This document shows positions 8,541 through 16,421 of a stretch of 24,899 bases of DNA, one piece after another. The notes below the pieces were generated by a model. That model had not been told where the DNA came from, ran no database searches, and saw only the letters and a program-made list of their open reading frames with translations. The position numbers were made by a program, and so were the translations under genes. Source of the DNA: Lutispora sp041687175 (lineage in GTDB: Bacteria > Bacillota > Clostridia > Lutisporales > Lutisporaceae). The stretch covers positions 1 through 24,899 of the forward strand of contig NZ_JAWLCK010000035.1 of NCBI RefSeq assembly GCF_041687175.1, given 5' to 3'. Position 1 is the stretch's first letter. Every line of letters begins with the position of its first letter.

Positions 8541-10930
8541 TACTTCACCCTACCTTTCACTGTTATCTGGGGAAGTCTAAAGCTGTTATCATTCAATTCA
8601 TATTTCAAAAGCAAAGTATTATTTTTGTCCAAGTATTCTGCTATATCATCGCCTTGTATAACGTGGCTGGTAAAGTCACCACTCTCCCACTGATTCTTCT
8701 CCACATTCCAAATATACTGTTTTACATTGGGCTCTATTCTGTCATGACTGAGACCAATCCTGGAGGGAATAATGTTTTCCCTTATGCTATAAGCAACTTC
8801 TATAGTGCCTGCACCATAAATCATATTATCATAAGGTTCATAACTACCTCTTGTTAAATTTTGCTTTATGATCGGTTTTATATATCCCCAAGGCAGTTCT
8901 ACTTCTTCTCCTGATTGGATAATGAGCTTCAAATCCGCTATCAATAAGGATTTTTCATAACTATCCACAGCTTTACCGTTTACTTTTACATTTCCTCCTA
9001 CGGAGTTTGGACTCCACCCTATGAGCTTGACTCCTTCTATTTGTGATGAAGTATTATAATCCAAGAAATATTCTAAAATATATCTTTTTTGATATTGCTT
9101 TCTTAGTTCGACACTTTCTTCCTCTGACAGTTCCAACCCTTCATTTCTTAACCGGTCTATATCATAGAGATTATTCAATAAATCATATCTATTTCCATAG
9201 TATTTTTTTGTTTCTCCTGCAATCTCTTTTCTCTCACCACTTTTTATATCACCTATAGACATGTATTCATTGGAGGTTATTATATAGCAATCCTCCAAAT
9301 CAAAATCTGTAGAGTTTTCAATAAAGCCTCTGAAATCAGAATCCACATAGTTTATTTCACTAATTATGGCACCTTTTATCTCCTCATTATTATCCAGAGA
9401 AAGGGTTTTCATTGTCCATACTCCTACATCATTGAACTCTATGACAGATTTTGGCGAAACCATTATCTTGGTTTCTATCTTTCTCCCCTCATTCCAGGTT
9501 GGAGAAGAACCATAATGGTAGTTTCTATATATGAGGGGCTTTACCTTTGTCCCTTCCACCCCTTCCACTATCAGGTCTGTCTTGTTTGGGGTAAATACTC
9601 CCCCAAAGGATTTAGATACGAGACTTCCGGTTTCATCGCCATAAATGATGGATACTTTGTTTAATATGGGTCCTGTAAGTCTGGTTCCAAAACCCATAAA
9701 ATATATGACAGCCATAAAAACCATGGATAATAGGGGCACCACAGCCCACATAAGCTCTCTTCTGTCTCTTTTTTTCAATATGATATAGGTTACAGGGGCA
9801 GCAAGCAAAATATATATGGCAAATATTATTATAATCATCTTATAGCTGGGTAATGACAACTCAGGTATGGTCATTAATGCCCTATCCATTAAGTAATAAT
9901 TATTTCTGGCTACGGCCATATATTTTTCAAAATATTGTCCTGCATATACAGCAGGAGCAGCCCTCTGAACCAATGCTTCCATAAAGTTTCGGTTCAAGCT
10001 CCAGGATGTTAAAGGCTCCAAACCCATATCAAAAGACAGTAGCAGCACCCTTCCCTTACCCTTATTTACATATTGGGCTAAACCTACTCCATCTTGTGCA
10101 AGGACTGTCTCACCTTGTGCCAGTTTGATATCCATTACATCTAAAGTCTTCTCAAAATTCCCTCCTGCCATTTCCCCCATTGTCTTTCCGGATATATTAA
10201 TCAAATCCCCTCTTTCACCGGTTATGAAATCATCCTTAAAAGCAGAAAGGGTCTTTGAACCATTAGGTCCGGTACCTATTATGAGAAAGCCACCCTGTTC
10301 AACCCATCTTTTTAGTGTTTTATATTGTTCATCACTGATCTTGGTGGAATCATAATCATTCATAAATATAATATTAAAGCTGCTCATAACATCCAAATCT
10401 GTAGAAAAGTTTTCTTCATTGAGGTTGGCAATCTTCATGCCAACACTTCCCTGAAGGTTTTTGAATGTAAATCCATTGAGATAATTCAGATTGGAGGTGT
10501 TATCGCTCATAATCCCTGCTAGCATCACATTTTCTGCAATACCTCTATCAATCCTCATGTATTGTTCTGTAACAGTATTCTTGCCTTCTATAATCCTGAT
10601 TTTAGTATTTAATAAAGAGGAAGGTATTGGAATATTCATTGCATATTTTTTTGTGGTATTTTTCGGATGGTTTATGGATATTGCATAAACATCCACCATA
10701 TCAACACCCATAGGACCCATGCTGCTTGGAATCTCTATTTGTATTTCTCCATTTATATCTTTCATGTTATTTTCTACAGTAATGGTGACAGGTGTTACAA
10801 AATCTGATCTGTAGACCTTATCAAAACCTATCTCGGTGCTTATCTTTATATCTGCCCCATCTCCAAAAACGGGCAGCATGCTGCATATAAGCAATAGGCT
10901 TGTAAGCATCACAGCAATCCACTTCTTCAT
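8540..10930 (-). CDS. Extracytoplasmic membrane protein with GATase-like region, first gene of the operon
   Basis: The product is about 796 residues. It has a signal peptide (MKKWIAVMLTSLLLICSML, about 1-23), then a beta-rich part. A glutamine-amidotransferase-like segment with a WVEQGGFLIIGTGPNG motif follows in the 200s. Two membrane helices (about 363-385 and 393-414) are separated by a basic KKRDRRE loop. A large C-terminal part of about 380 residues should again lie outside the cell. No enzyme motif is recognised; related proteins in such operons are annotated as hypothetical. The start at 10930 is chosen because GGGGG lies 7 bases upstream; the ATG at 10936 is too close to it. As the first gene, next to an ABC pair, it may be the sensor, substrate-binding or load-bearing part of the system. 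Confidence 0.8.
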   Translation of the reverse strand: MKKWIAVMLTSLLLICSMLPVFGDGADIKISTEIGFDKVYRSDFVTPVTITVENNMKDINGEIQIEIPSSMGPMGVDMVDVYAISINHPKNTTKKYAMNIPIPSSLLNTKIRIIEGKNTVTEQYMRIDRGIAENVMLAGIMSDNTSNLNYLNGFTFKNLQGSVGMKIANLNEENFSTDLDVMSSFNIIFMNDYDSTKISDEQYKTLKRWVEQGGFLIIGTGPNGSKTLSAFKDDFITGERGDLINISGKTMGEMAGGNFEKTLDVMDIKLAQGETVLAQDGVGLAQYVNKGKGRVLLLSFDMGLEPLTSWSLNRNFMEALVQRAAPAVYAGQYFEKYMAVARNNYYLMDRALMTIPELSLPSYKMIIIIFAIYILLAAPVTYIILKKRDRRELMWAVVPLLSMVFMAVIYFMGFGTRLTGPILNKVSIIYGDETGSLVSKSFGGVFTPNKTDLIVEGVEGTKVKPLIYRNYHYGSSPTWNEGRKIETKIMVSPKSVIEFNDVGVWTMKTLSLDNNEEIKGAIISEINYVDSDFRGFIENSTDFDLEDCYIITSNEYMSIGDIKSGERKEIAGETKKYYGNRYDLLNNLYDIDRLRNEGLELSEEESVELRKQYQKRYILEYFLDYNTSSQIEGVKLIGWSPNSVGGNVKVNGKAVDSYEKSLLIADLKLIIQSGEEVELPWGYIKPIIKQNLTRGSYEPYDNMIYGAGTIEVAYSIRENIIPSRIGLSHDRIEPNVKQYIWNVEKNQWESGDFTSHVIQGDDIAEYLDKNNTLLLKYELNDNSFRLPQITVKGRVK

Positions 10931-11007
10931 TATCATACCCCCAAATATTAAGTCCCTTGAATCTCTAATTTAGACGAAACATCAATTAAAAAGTTACATA
11001 TCCGATA

Positions 11008-11037
11008 TTAATACTATTGTATAACATTTTTGGACAA
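11008..11037 (-). promoter_or_regulatory. Possible promoter of the minus-strand operon
   Basis: Reading the minus strand, TTGTCC (11037-11032) is followed after 18 bases by TATTAA, with the operon start about 75 bases further on. The match to the sigma-A consensus is only fair, and other AT-rich boxes nearby could serve. The rest of the gap 10937-11100 shows no other clear signal. Confidence 0.25.
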
Positions 11038-11101
11038 TAAAATATAGGAACCACAAAAACACTGAAGAGCACTGCTTTTTATAAGATTACTTTTAAATGT
11101 G

Positions 11102-11139
11102 TAAAAACAAAAATGCAATTGTCATAGCAATTGCATTTT
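11102..11139 (-). terminator. Intrinsic terminator after the small membrane protein gene
   Basis: AAAATGCAATTG (11110-11121) and CAATTGCATTTT (11128-11139) form a perfect 12-bp stem with a 6-base loop. On the minus strand it is followed by TTTTTGTTTTT. It lies 40 bases beyond the stop codon at 11180 and separates that gene from the operon at 10930. The stem is AT-rich, so strength is uncertain. Confidence 0.75.
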
Positions 11140-11179
11140 ATAACATCCATTCTGCTGAGTTGAATATATATTAGCCTCT

Positions 11180-11770
11180 TTATAGTGCAGGTTTTGCAGG
11201 ATTATAATCATTTTCCAGCATATAAATCTTCCATTGGCCATTTTCTTTTTTATAATACAAATACCATATTACAGGTACTTCATGACCTTTAAGGGTTATT
11301 TCAACTCCTGCCAGAGCCTTATCTCCTTCTATATAGCACCATCTCTGCCTGTAATCCGCCAGGTTTTTATCCGTATCCATATACCCTTCTACCAAAAGGC
11401 CATCACCTGTATATCTTATGAAGGATGAACCGTCAGGGGATTTAATATAGTCTGTATCCTTTGAAAGCAAAGAATTCACATTGCTCTCATTTCTAGCAAA
11501 GCAGTTGGTAATAAATTTCTTTGATATGTTTTCTATGGTTTCCTTAATTGGTTCATCCGCTGACTTTTCCGCCATCTTCCCATCATCCGGCTTTTTCCCC
11601 ATATCCTTATTATTCATATTTCTATTATATATTGGCGACTTTTTAATAATTGTGAATAATTGTCCCAGATGATCTTTACCAAGTGCGAAAGATGTGCCGA
11701 AAAAAGCCAAACATATTATCACCAATAGTACAATGGGCATTATGAATTTTCTTTTCTTTAATTTCATCAT
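11180..11770 (-). CDS. Membrane-anchored protein of unknown function
   Basis: The product is about 196 residues and not recognised. It has a basic N-terminus (MMKLKKRK) and one hydrophobic helix (about 9-29), then a hydrophilic, Lys/Asp-rich linker. A compact domain of about 120 residues follows, with alternating strands ending in VIWYLYYKKENGQWKIYMLEND. That pattern resembles NTF2-like or DUF4878-like extracytoplasmic domains, which is a guess from composition and spacing. The start is 11770 or 11767: GGGGGTGAT lies immediately upstream, and the second ATG has the ideal spacing of 7 bases. An in-frame ATG at 11830 has no ribosome site. It is transcribed alone, divergent from the calcium ATPase gene, with its own terminator. 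Confidence 0.7.
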   Translation of the reverse strand: MMKLKKRKFIMPIVLLVIICLAFFGTSFALGKDHLGQLFTIIKKSPIYNRNMNNKDMGKKPDDGKMAEKSADEPIKETIENISKKFITNCFARNESNVNSLLSKDTDYIKSPDGSSFIRYTGDGLLVEGYMDTDKNLADYRQRWCYIEGDKALAGVEITLKGHEVPVIWYLYYKKENGQWKIYMLENDYNPAKPAL

Positions 11771-11927
11771 ATCACCCCCATAGCTTTTGAGAGTATTATG
11801 CCCAATTCTCTTATATTTTTTAATTACCAAATATAACCATATATTAACTGTTTCAAAATCCTAACATATTAGCCTTATCTAAAGAATAATATTAAAAGGA
11901 AAAGCACAGGGAAAAGAGGGGACTAAT

Positions 11928-14504
11928 ATGCAAAACATAAATATAAACACAGGAAGAGGCATTTTGACCAGAGGACTTACAGAAAAAGAAGCCTTGGAAA
12001 AGCTTAAAAAATACGGATTCAATGAACTTACAAAGAAAAATAAAAAAAGTCCTGCAGCAATTTTTATTGAACAATTTAAAAACCTTATGACTCTGGTGCT
12101 TATAGGAGCTTGTCTAATATCCTGGTTTTTTGGTGAAAAAGCTGATTCCATAACCATACTGGCAATAATAGTTCTAAATTCAATACTTGGCTTTATACAA
12201 GAATATAAAGCTGAAAGATCTATCGAAGCTTTAATGGAGCTTTCTGCTCCGGGAGCCAAAGTTGTCAGAGACGGAAAAGTGTCTCACATAAATGCCAAAT
12301 ATGTGGTACCTGGGGATTTAGTAATAATTGAAGCCGGCGATAGAATTCCTTCCGATGGAATAGTACTTGAAAGCATAGGTCTCATGGTGGATGAATCCCT
12401 TCTCACAGGGGAATCAGTACCCGTTGAAAAATCTCCCAAAAACTCCGATTGGGTCTATATGGGAACAATGGCTACCTCAGGGAAAGCCAAGATAATTACA
12501 TATTCTACAGGCATGAATAGTGAAATGGGTAAAATAGCCAGCATGCTTCAGGAAATCCCTGATGAATTCACACCCCTTCAAAAACGATTAGCCCAGCTAG
12601 GCAGATATATAGTTGCCATATGCCTCATCATCTGCGCAGTGGTTACGATAACAGGAATACTAAGAGGAGAGGATCCTTATAACATGCTTCTGACAGGTAT
12701 AAGCCTTGCTGTGGCAGCCATACCTGAAGGACTGCCTGCAATTGTAACTGTAGCTTTAGCCATTGGGGTTCAGAGAATGTATAAAAGAAATGCTTTGGTG
12801 AGAAAGCTGCCAGCAGTAGAAACCCTTGGCAGCACCACTGTAATATGCTCCGACAAAACGGGAACCTTGACTCAAAATAAAATGACTGTAAAGAAGGTTT
12901 ATGTAGATGACAAATTCATAGAACCTCAAAAGTATAAGTTTTCTTCCACAGAGGCTTTGAAACTTCTATTCACTGCTTCATCAGTATGCAGCGATGCCTA
13001 TTATGAAGAGAAGATGATGTCTGAACCGGAAGTCAGCGGAGACCCTACAGAGCTTGCTATACTGAAGGCTGCATGGACTGCCGGAATCAAAAAATCCAAT
13101 CTCAATAGGGAGTATAAAAGGATTCATGAAATTCCCTTTGACTCTAACAGGAAGAGAATGACGGTAATAGCAAGGAAAAAAAACGGCGAGTCTTTTGTAT
13201 TTGTCAAGGGGGCTGTAGATGTTATTTTGGATTTATGTACAAAATACTATAGTCCCAGAGGAGAAAGAAATATGACCTCAATGGATAGGAGAGCCATTCT
13301 GGCGGCAAACGAAAAGATGGCTTCATCAGCTCTTAGAGTCCTGGGAACAGCTTATAAAAAATATGATGGTATTCTTGATAATAGTTCTATTGAGAAGAAC
13401 CTTACATTTATCGGCATGGTAGGAATGATTGACCCACCTAGGACGGAGGTAGCCAAAGCTGTGGAAACCTGCATAATGTCCGGTATAAGACCTGTGATGA
13501 TAACAGGAGATCACAGATTGACTGCAGCGGCTATAGGTAAGGAATTGGGAATACTCACTTCAGAGAATCAGATACTCACAGGCAGTGAATTGGATAAGCT
13601 TAGCGATAGGCAGCTGGAAAAGGCTTCAGCCATCACCACCGTATATGCTAGAGTATCTCCCAAGCATAAGCTGAGAATAGTCAAGGCACTAAAGTCCTTA
13701 GGTCATACTGTAGCCATGACAGGAGATGGAGTAAATGATGCCCCGGCTATTAAGGATGCGGATATAGGCATAGCCATGGGTATTACAGGCACGGATGTAA
13801 CAAAGGAAGCTTCATCCATGGTATTGATGGATGATAATTTTTCCACCATTGTGGCAGCAGTAGAGGAAGGAAGAATCATCTATGATAATATTAGAAAATT
13901 TATTCGATACCTTCTCTCCTGCAATATTGGAGAGGTGCTCACCATGTTTCTGGCTTCACTTTTTTATTTACCCACACCCCTTATTCCCATACAGATATTG
14001 TGGGTAAATCTGGTGACTGATGGGCTTCCTGCTATGGCTCTGGGCATAGATCCTCCTGACAAGGATATAATGCTCAGAAAGCCAAGAGGAAAAAAAGAAA
14101 GCATTTTTTCTCAAGGCTTAGGCTTTAAGATATTGATGAGGGGAATAGCCATTGGATTGGGCACATTATCCGTCTTTGCCCTCATGCTTTATCTCACATA
14201 TAATGATATAAAAAGAGCCAGGACCTGTGCCTTTGCATCCTTGGTATTGTCTCAGCTATTTTTCGTATTTGAATGCCGCTCGGAACATAGATCCATTTTG
14301 AGAATCAATCCTCTCACAAATATATGGCTGATTCTCGCAGTTTTGTGTTCTTTAGGGCTTTTGTTGATGGTTATATATGTGCCATTCTTCCAGCCTATCT
14401 TTAGCACTGTAGCACTGGGATGGATTGAATGGGTCATTGTGGTTATTATATCCTTCCTATGGACTCTGATATCTTTCTTCACCACAGGTAAGAAGCGAAA
14501 GTAG
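11928..14504 (+). CDS. Calcium-transporting P-type ATPase (SERCA-like, P2A)
   Basis: The product is 858 residues and complete. It pumps cations, most likely Ca2+, out of the cytoplasm at the cost of ATP. Motifs in order: the N-terminal RGLTEKEALEKLKKYGFNEL cation-ATPase block, TGES (160-163) in the actuator domain, PEGLP with Glu267 in helix 4, and DKTGTLT with the phosphorylated Asp309. Then come FVKGA with Lys427 in the nucleotide domain and TGDGVNDAP starting at 598. Helix 5 has N666 and E669, and helix 6 has N694, T697 and D698 (NLVTDGLP), the same spacing as the SERCA calcium ligands, so both calcium sites appear intact. The ribosome site is GAGGGG, 6 bases upstream. The stop at 14504 is followed 2 bases later by the palindromic element. 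Confidence 0.95.
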   Translation: MQNININTGRGILTRGLTEKEALEKLKKYGFNELTKKNKKSPAAIFIEQFKNLMTLVLIGACLISWFFGEKADSITILAIIVLNSILGFIQEYKAERSIEALMELSAPGAKVVRDGKVSHINAKYVVPGDLVIIEAGDRIPSDGIVLESIGLMVDESLLTGESVPVEKSPKNSDWVYMGTMATSGKAKIITYSTGMNSEMGKIASMLQEIPDEFTPLQKRLAQLGRYIVAICLIICAVVTITGILRGEDPYNMLLTGISLAVAAIPEGLPAIVTVALAIGVQRMYKRNALVRKLPAVETLGSTTVICSDKTGTLTQNKMTVKKVYVDDKFIEPQKYKFSSTEALKLLFTASSVCSDAYYEEKMMSEPEVSGDPTELAILKAAWTAGIKKSNLNREYKRIHEIPFDSNRKRMTVIARKKNGESFVFVKGAVDVILDLCTKYYSPRGERNMTSMDRRAILAANEKMASSALRVLGTAYKKYDGILDNSSIEKNLTFIGMVGMIDPPRTEVAKAVETCIMSGIRPVMITGDHRLTAAAIGKELGILTSENQILTGSELDKLSDRQLEKASAITTVYARVSPKHKLRIVKALKSLGHTVAMTGDGVNDAPAIKDADIGIAMGITGTDVTKEASSMVLMDDNFSTIVAAVEEGRIIYDNIRKFIRYLLSCNIGEVLTMFLASLFYLPTPLIPIQILWVNLVTDGLPAMALGIDPPDKDIMLRKPRGKKESIFSQGLGFKILMRGIAIGLGTLSVFALMLYLTYNDIKRARTCAFASLVLSQLFFVFECRSEHRSILRINPLTNIWLILAVLCSLGLLLMVIYVPFFQPIFSTVALGWIEWVIVVIISFLWTLISFFTTGKKRK

Positions 14505-14506
14505 TA

Positions 14507-14605
14507 GAACACGGATTTACACGGCAAAATCCACGGATTAACACGGAGGGATACTTTTTTTGAGAACACGAAAAGACACTAAAATTCCACTAAAATACAC
14601 TAAAG
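14507..14605 (+). repeat. Outer inverted repeat, left arm
   Basis: It starts GAACACGGATTTACACGGC, repeats CACGGATTAACACGG, then GAACACGAAAAGACACT and ends with ACACTAAAG. The reverse complement of 15174-15271 aligns along its whole length with short gaps. The unit ACACGGATT recurs within the arm itself. Such ACACGG-rich stretches occur as dispersed repeats in unrelated bacteria (from memory). Confidence 0.8.
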
Positions 14606-14683
14606 CATTAACATACAGTTATTATAACGGCATAAGTCAATCTAAGGGGTATTTAATATTACTGCTTCGATAGTATGACGAAC

Positions 14684-14702
14684 TAGAATAAGCATATGTG
14701 CA
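14684..14702 (+). repeat. Inner 19-bp repeat, copy 1
   Basis: TAGAATAAGCATATGTGCA. It is a perfect inverted match to 15131-15149 and a 17-base inverted match to 14833-14849. Confidence 0.85.
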
Positions 14703-14708
14703 GTTCAC

Positions 14709-14777
14709 AATCTAACGCCTCCCAAAGGGCCTCCTGCCCTGGAAGGCTTGGGCACCATTCGTGCTGCCCATACGATT
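14709..14777 (-). ncRNA. Structured hairpin module, copy A (RNA-like, unproven)
   Basis: Read on the minus strand there are two hairpins: TGGGC / GCCCA (14770-14766 with 14753-14749), and a longer one with a 7-bp stem GCCTTCC / GGGAGGC that holds an inner 5-bp stem AGGGC / GCCCT and a TT bulge (14747-14717). A short AATC / GATT pair closes the module. The layout matches copy B at 14979-15056, and TTAGCGAAG precedes both. No transcription evidence is available; the structure may act as single-stranded DNA instead. Confidence 0.5.
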
Positions 14778-14830
14778 TTTCTAAGGATACTTCGCTAAGA
14801 GTTACTGGCAAAATCAATAAATATGTTCAC

Positions 14831-14849
14831 TTGCACATATGCTTATTCT
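14831..14849 (-). repeat. Inner repeat, copy 3 (inverted)
   Basis: TTGCACATATGCTTATTCT, the reverse complement of copy 1 over 17 bases. Together with 14684-14702 it brackets hairpin module A as a 166-base sub-unit. Confidence 0.8.
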
Positions 14850-14909
14850 TTAGGCACTGTAGCTTTCTTAGATACAGTGAGGTCTATAGTATAGAAGAAC
14901 GCTACTGTA

Positions 14910-14930
14910 TGTGGATATCAGATATGTGCT
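14910..14930 (+). repeat. Inverted repeat bracketing module B, left arm
   Basis: The 21 bases beginning TGTGGATATCAGATATG match the reverse complement of 15102-15122 at 20 of 21 positions. The pair encloses hairpin module B. Confidence 0.8.
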
Positions 14931-14978
14931 GAGGATATTTTGTGAGCTTTGTTATAGTTCTTAGCGAAGATCGAACTA

Positions 14979-15056
14979 AAAAAGCCGTAAGGATGGCACG
15001 GAGGCCAGCCTAGGCATCCAGGACATGGAGGTCCTTTGGGTGCCGTTAGGCTTTTT
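14979..15056 (+). ncRNA. Structured hairpin module, copy B (RNA-like, unproven)
   Basis: AAAAAGCC (14979-14986) pairs with GGCTTTTT (15049-15056) to close the module. Inside are TGGC / GCCA (14994-14997 with 15004-15007) and a long hairpin: GGCATCC (15013-15019), AGGAC (15020-15024), a 6-base loop, GTCCT (15030 region, 15031-15035), a TT bulge and GGGTGCC (15038-15044). GTTCTTAGCGAAGATC lies upstream. The final GGCTTTTT could also act as a terminator. I do not recognise it as a known riboswitch or Rfam class. Confidence 0.5.
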
Positions 15057-15101
15057 GTGAGATCAAGCTATAGAAATATCAAAGCGAACTCTTATATCTA
15101 A

Positions 15102-15122
15102 AGCACATATCTAATATCCACA
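15102..15122 (-). repeat. Inverted repeat bracketing module B, right arm
   Basis: Begins AGCACATATCTAATATCC; partner of 14910-14930. Confidence 0.8.
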
Positions 15123-15130
15123 CTATATGC

Positions 15131-15149
15131 TGCACATATGCTTATTCTA
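15131..15149 (-). repeat. Inner 19-bp repeat, copy 2 (inverted)
   Basis: TGCACATATGCTTATTCTA, the exact reverse complement of 14684-14702. The flanks of both copies also share a TTCG/CGAA-containing stretch. Confidence 0.85.
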
Positions 15150-15173
15150 TTTCGCTATAGCAACTAAGTAGTT

Positions 15174-15271
15174 CTCTTTAGTGTCTTTTAGTGCCCTTTC
15201 GTGTTTTTAGTGGTTTCAAAAAATAACCCACAGTGTTAATCCGTAGTTAGTGCCGTGTAGATCCGTGTTCC
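15174..15271 (-). repeat. Outer inverted repeat, right arm
   Basis: Begins CTCTTTAGTGTCTTTTAGTG and ends with TAGATCCGTGTTC, one base before the stop codon of the next gene. It is the inverted partner of 14507-14605, with differences spread along it, so the two arms have diverged since they formed. Confidence 0.8.
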
Positions 15272-16276
15272 TCATCTTCGGAGCTGATAGTAAATCTTAC
15301 CCAGATTCATCATATAGCCTAGCAGAGCTTCGTTGCGGTGAACTCGACGACAGGGCTCCGGCTTATGGGGCTTTGCCCTTTTCATTCTTATAAGGAAATC
15401 CTCCAATCTGACCCTGTCATTCATTATGCCATCCAGACTAAAAAGTGAAAAATCATCCACACCACATTCCTTTAAAATACCTATATCCTTTTCAAACTCA
15501 TCCATAGACTCATAATAAGGCTCATTTCCTAGCTTTCCAATATTGGTAAGACCTACAGATACAGCCAGTTTATCCTTTAATACCTCTTTAAGATAGGAAA
15601 CCTGATGATATATGAGATAATCCACATCGACTTTCTTATATTTCCCCAATTCAGCCCTTATCATAGTGGCATAATACATTAAATTGTACTTATCCCAAGG
15701 CACTTGAAATACAGGTATCTCCAATGCATTTTGCATAATCTCACTGCCAAATCTGAGATCATAGTAACTATGATGGATACATGTAGCATATCCTTCCAAA
15801 CCCTTCTCCTTTATATATGAAGCAGCCTCCTTCAGTACATTCAACGAATTTCTGAATCTGCTTTTATTGAGATTTGAAGTCAGCATTTTAGCATAGGCAA
15901 TGATAGGCTCCAGCTTGTGCCGTGGTGAAGCAATGCGCCTTATATCCTCAAGAGGTGACTCCATATCTATGCAAAAACCTTTGATACTCAAACCCCTTTT
16001 CTCAATCTCACTTAGAAGCCTCTTAATATAGTCAAAAAAGTTCATGGCATTTCGCTCATTTATCCAATATCCCATATCATCTGATAGAGTAGCCCAAATG
16101 GACACAGGAATCCCATTTCTATTATAGGTTTCCAGCATCTTATAGAAATCCGAACTATCCTCACCATAGCCCAATCTATAATTCAAAGATATATTATGCT
16201 CTTTAAAAACTTCTAATACATTAGTGTTGCAAACCTCTAAAGGCTTTGCAAACTCACACCAAATTCTAGTATTCAT
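15272..16276 (-). CDS. Unrecognised protein, possibly a TIM-barrel enzyme
   Basis: The product is about 334 residues with no signal peptide or membrane helix. I cannot name a family. Alternating strand and helix stretches are visible: GIPVSIWATLSDDMGYW, IKGFCIDMESPLEDIRR, then GYATCIHHSYYDLRFG, VDYLIYHQVSYL, LAVSVGLTNIGK and VDDFSLFSLDGIM. These look like successive beta/alpha units with acidic residues at strand ends, as in glycoside-hydrolase-like TIM barrels, but this is inference. The ATG at 16276 is chosen because GGAGG lies 5 bases upstream. Longer in-frame starts, up to 16492, have no ribosome site and would run into the divergent yigZ gene. The stop codon at 15272 touches the palindromic element, so the element may supply its transcription end. 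Confidence 0.75.
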   Translation of the reverse strand: MNTRIWCEFAKPLEVCNTNVLEVFKEHNISLNYRLGYGEDSSDFYKMLETYNRNGIPVSIWATLSDDMGYWINERNAMNFFDYIKRLLSEIEKRGLSIKGFCIDMESPLEDIRRIASPRHKLEPIIAYAKMLTSNLNKSRFRNSLNVLKEAASYIKEKGLEGYATCIHHSYYDLRFGSEIMQNALEIPVFQVPWDKYNLMYYATMIRAELGKYKKVDVDYLIYHQVSYLKEVLKDKLAVSVGLTNIGKLGNEPYYESMDEFEKDIGILKECGVDDFSLFSLDGIMNDRVRLEDFLIRMKRAKPHKPEPCRRVHRNEALLGYMMNLGKIYYQLRR

Positions 16277-16385
16277 GTTGTCCTCCATTAAAGGTATTAT
16301 AAAATTATTATTTTCATTACGAAAGGTTATAAACTGTAAAATGTTATGTAATATTTTGAAGCTGGTGAAATTAGCTGCTTTAATG

Positions 16386-16391
16386 TATAAT
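16386..16391 (+). promoter_or_regulatory. Probable -10 box of yigZ
   Basis: TATAAT lies 31 bases before the yigZ start, preceded by TG directly. The -35 region is poor (GTGAAA at 17 bases). The same intergenic stretch must also hold a promoter for the divergent gene; a TATAAT on the minus strand close to its ribosome site is a weak candidate. Confidence 0.45.
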
Positions 16392-16421
16392 ACTCTTAAA
16401 AACATTTGTTGAAGGTGCATT

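Larger units (their letters stand above)
14507..15271. mobile_element. Nested palindromic element without a transposase (MITE-like)
   Basis: The whole 765 bases between the stop codons of two convergent genes are made of nested inverted repeats: outer arms 14507-14605 and 15174-15271, an inner 19-bp pair 14684-14702 and 15131-15149 with a third copy at 14831-14849, and two hairpin modules facing opposite ways. No open frame here has a ribosome site or a recognisable protein; the longest (14696-14932, 78 codons) crosses the repeats. It looks like a non-autonomous mobile element, possibly one inserted into another. No target-site duplication was established. Confidence 0.7.

Noticed and set aside
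14696..14932. A 78-codon open frame inside the palindromic element
   Set aside because: It crosses hairpin module A and an inner repeat and has no ribosome site or protein-like composition.
14979..15056. A known riboswitch
   Set aside because: No downstream gene in the same direction is controlled by it (the next gene is convergent), and the fold did not match a class I know.
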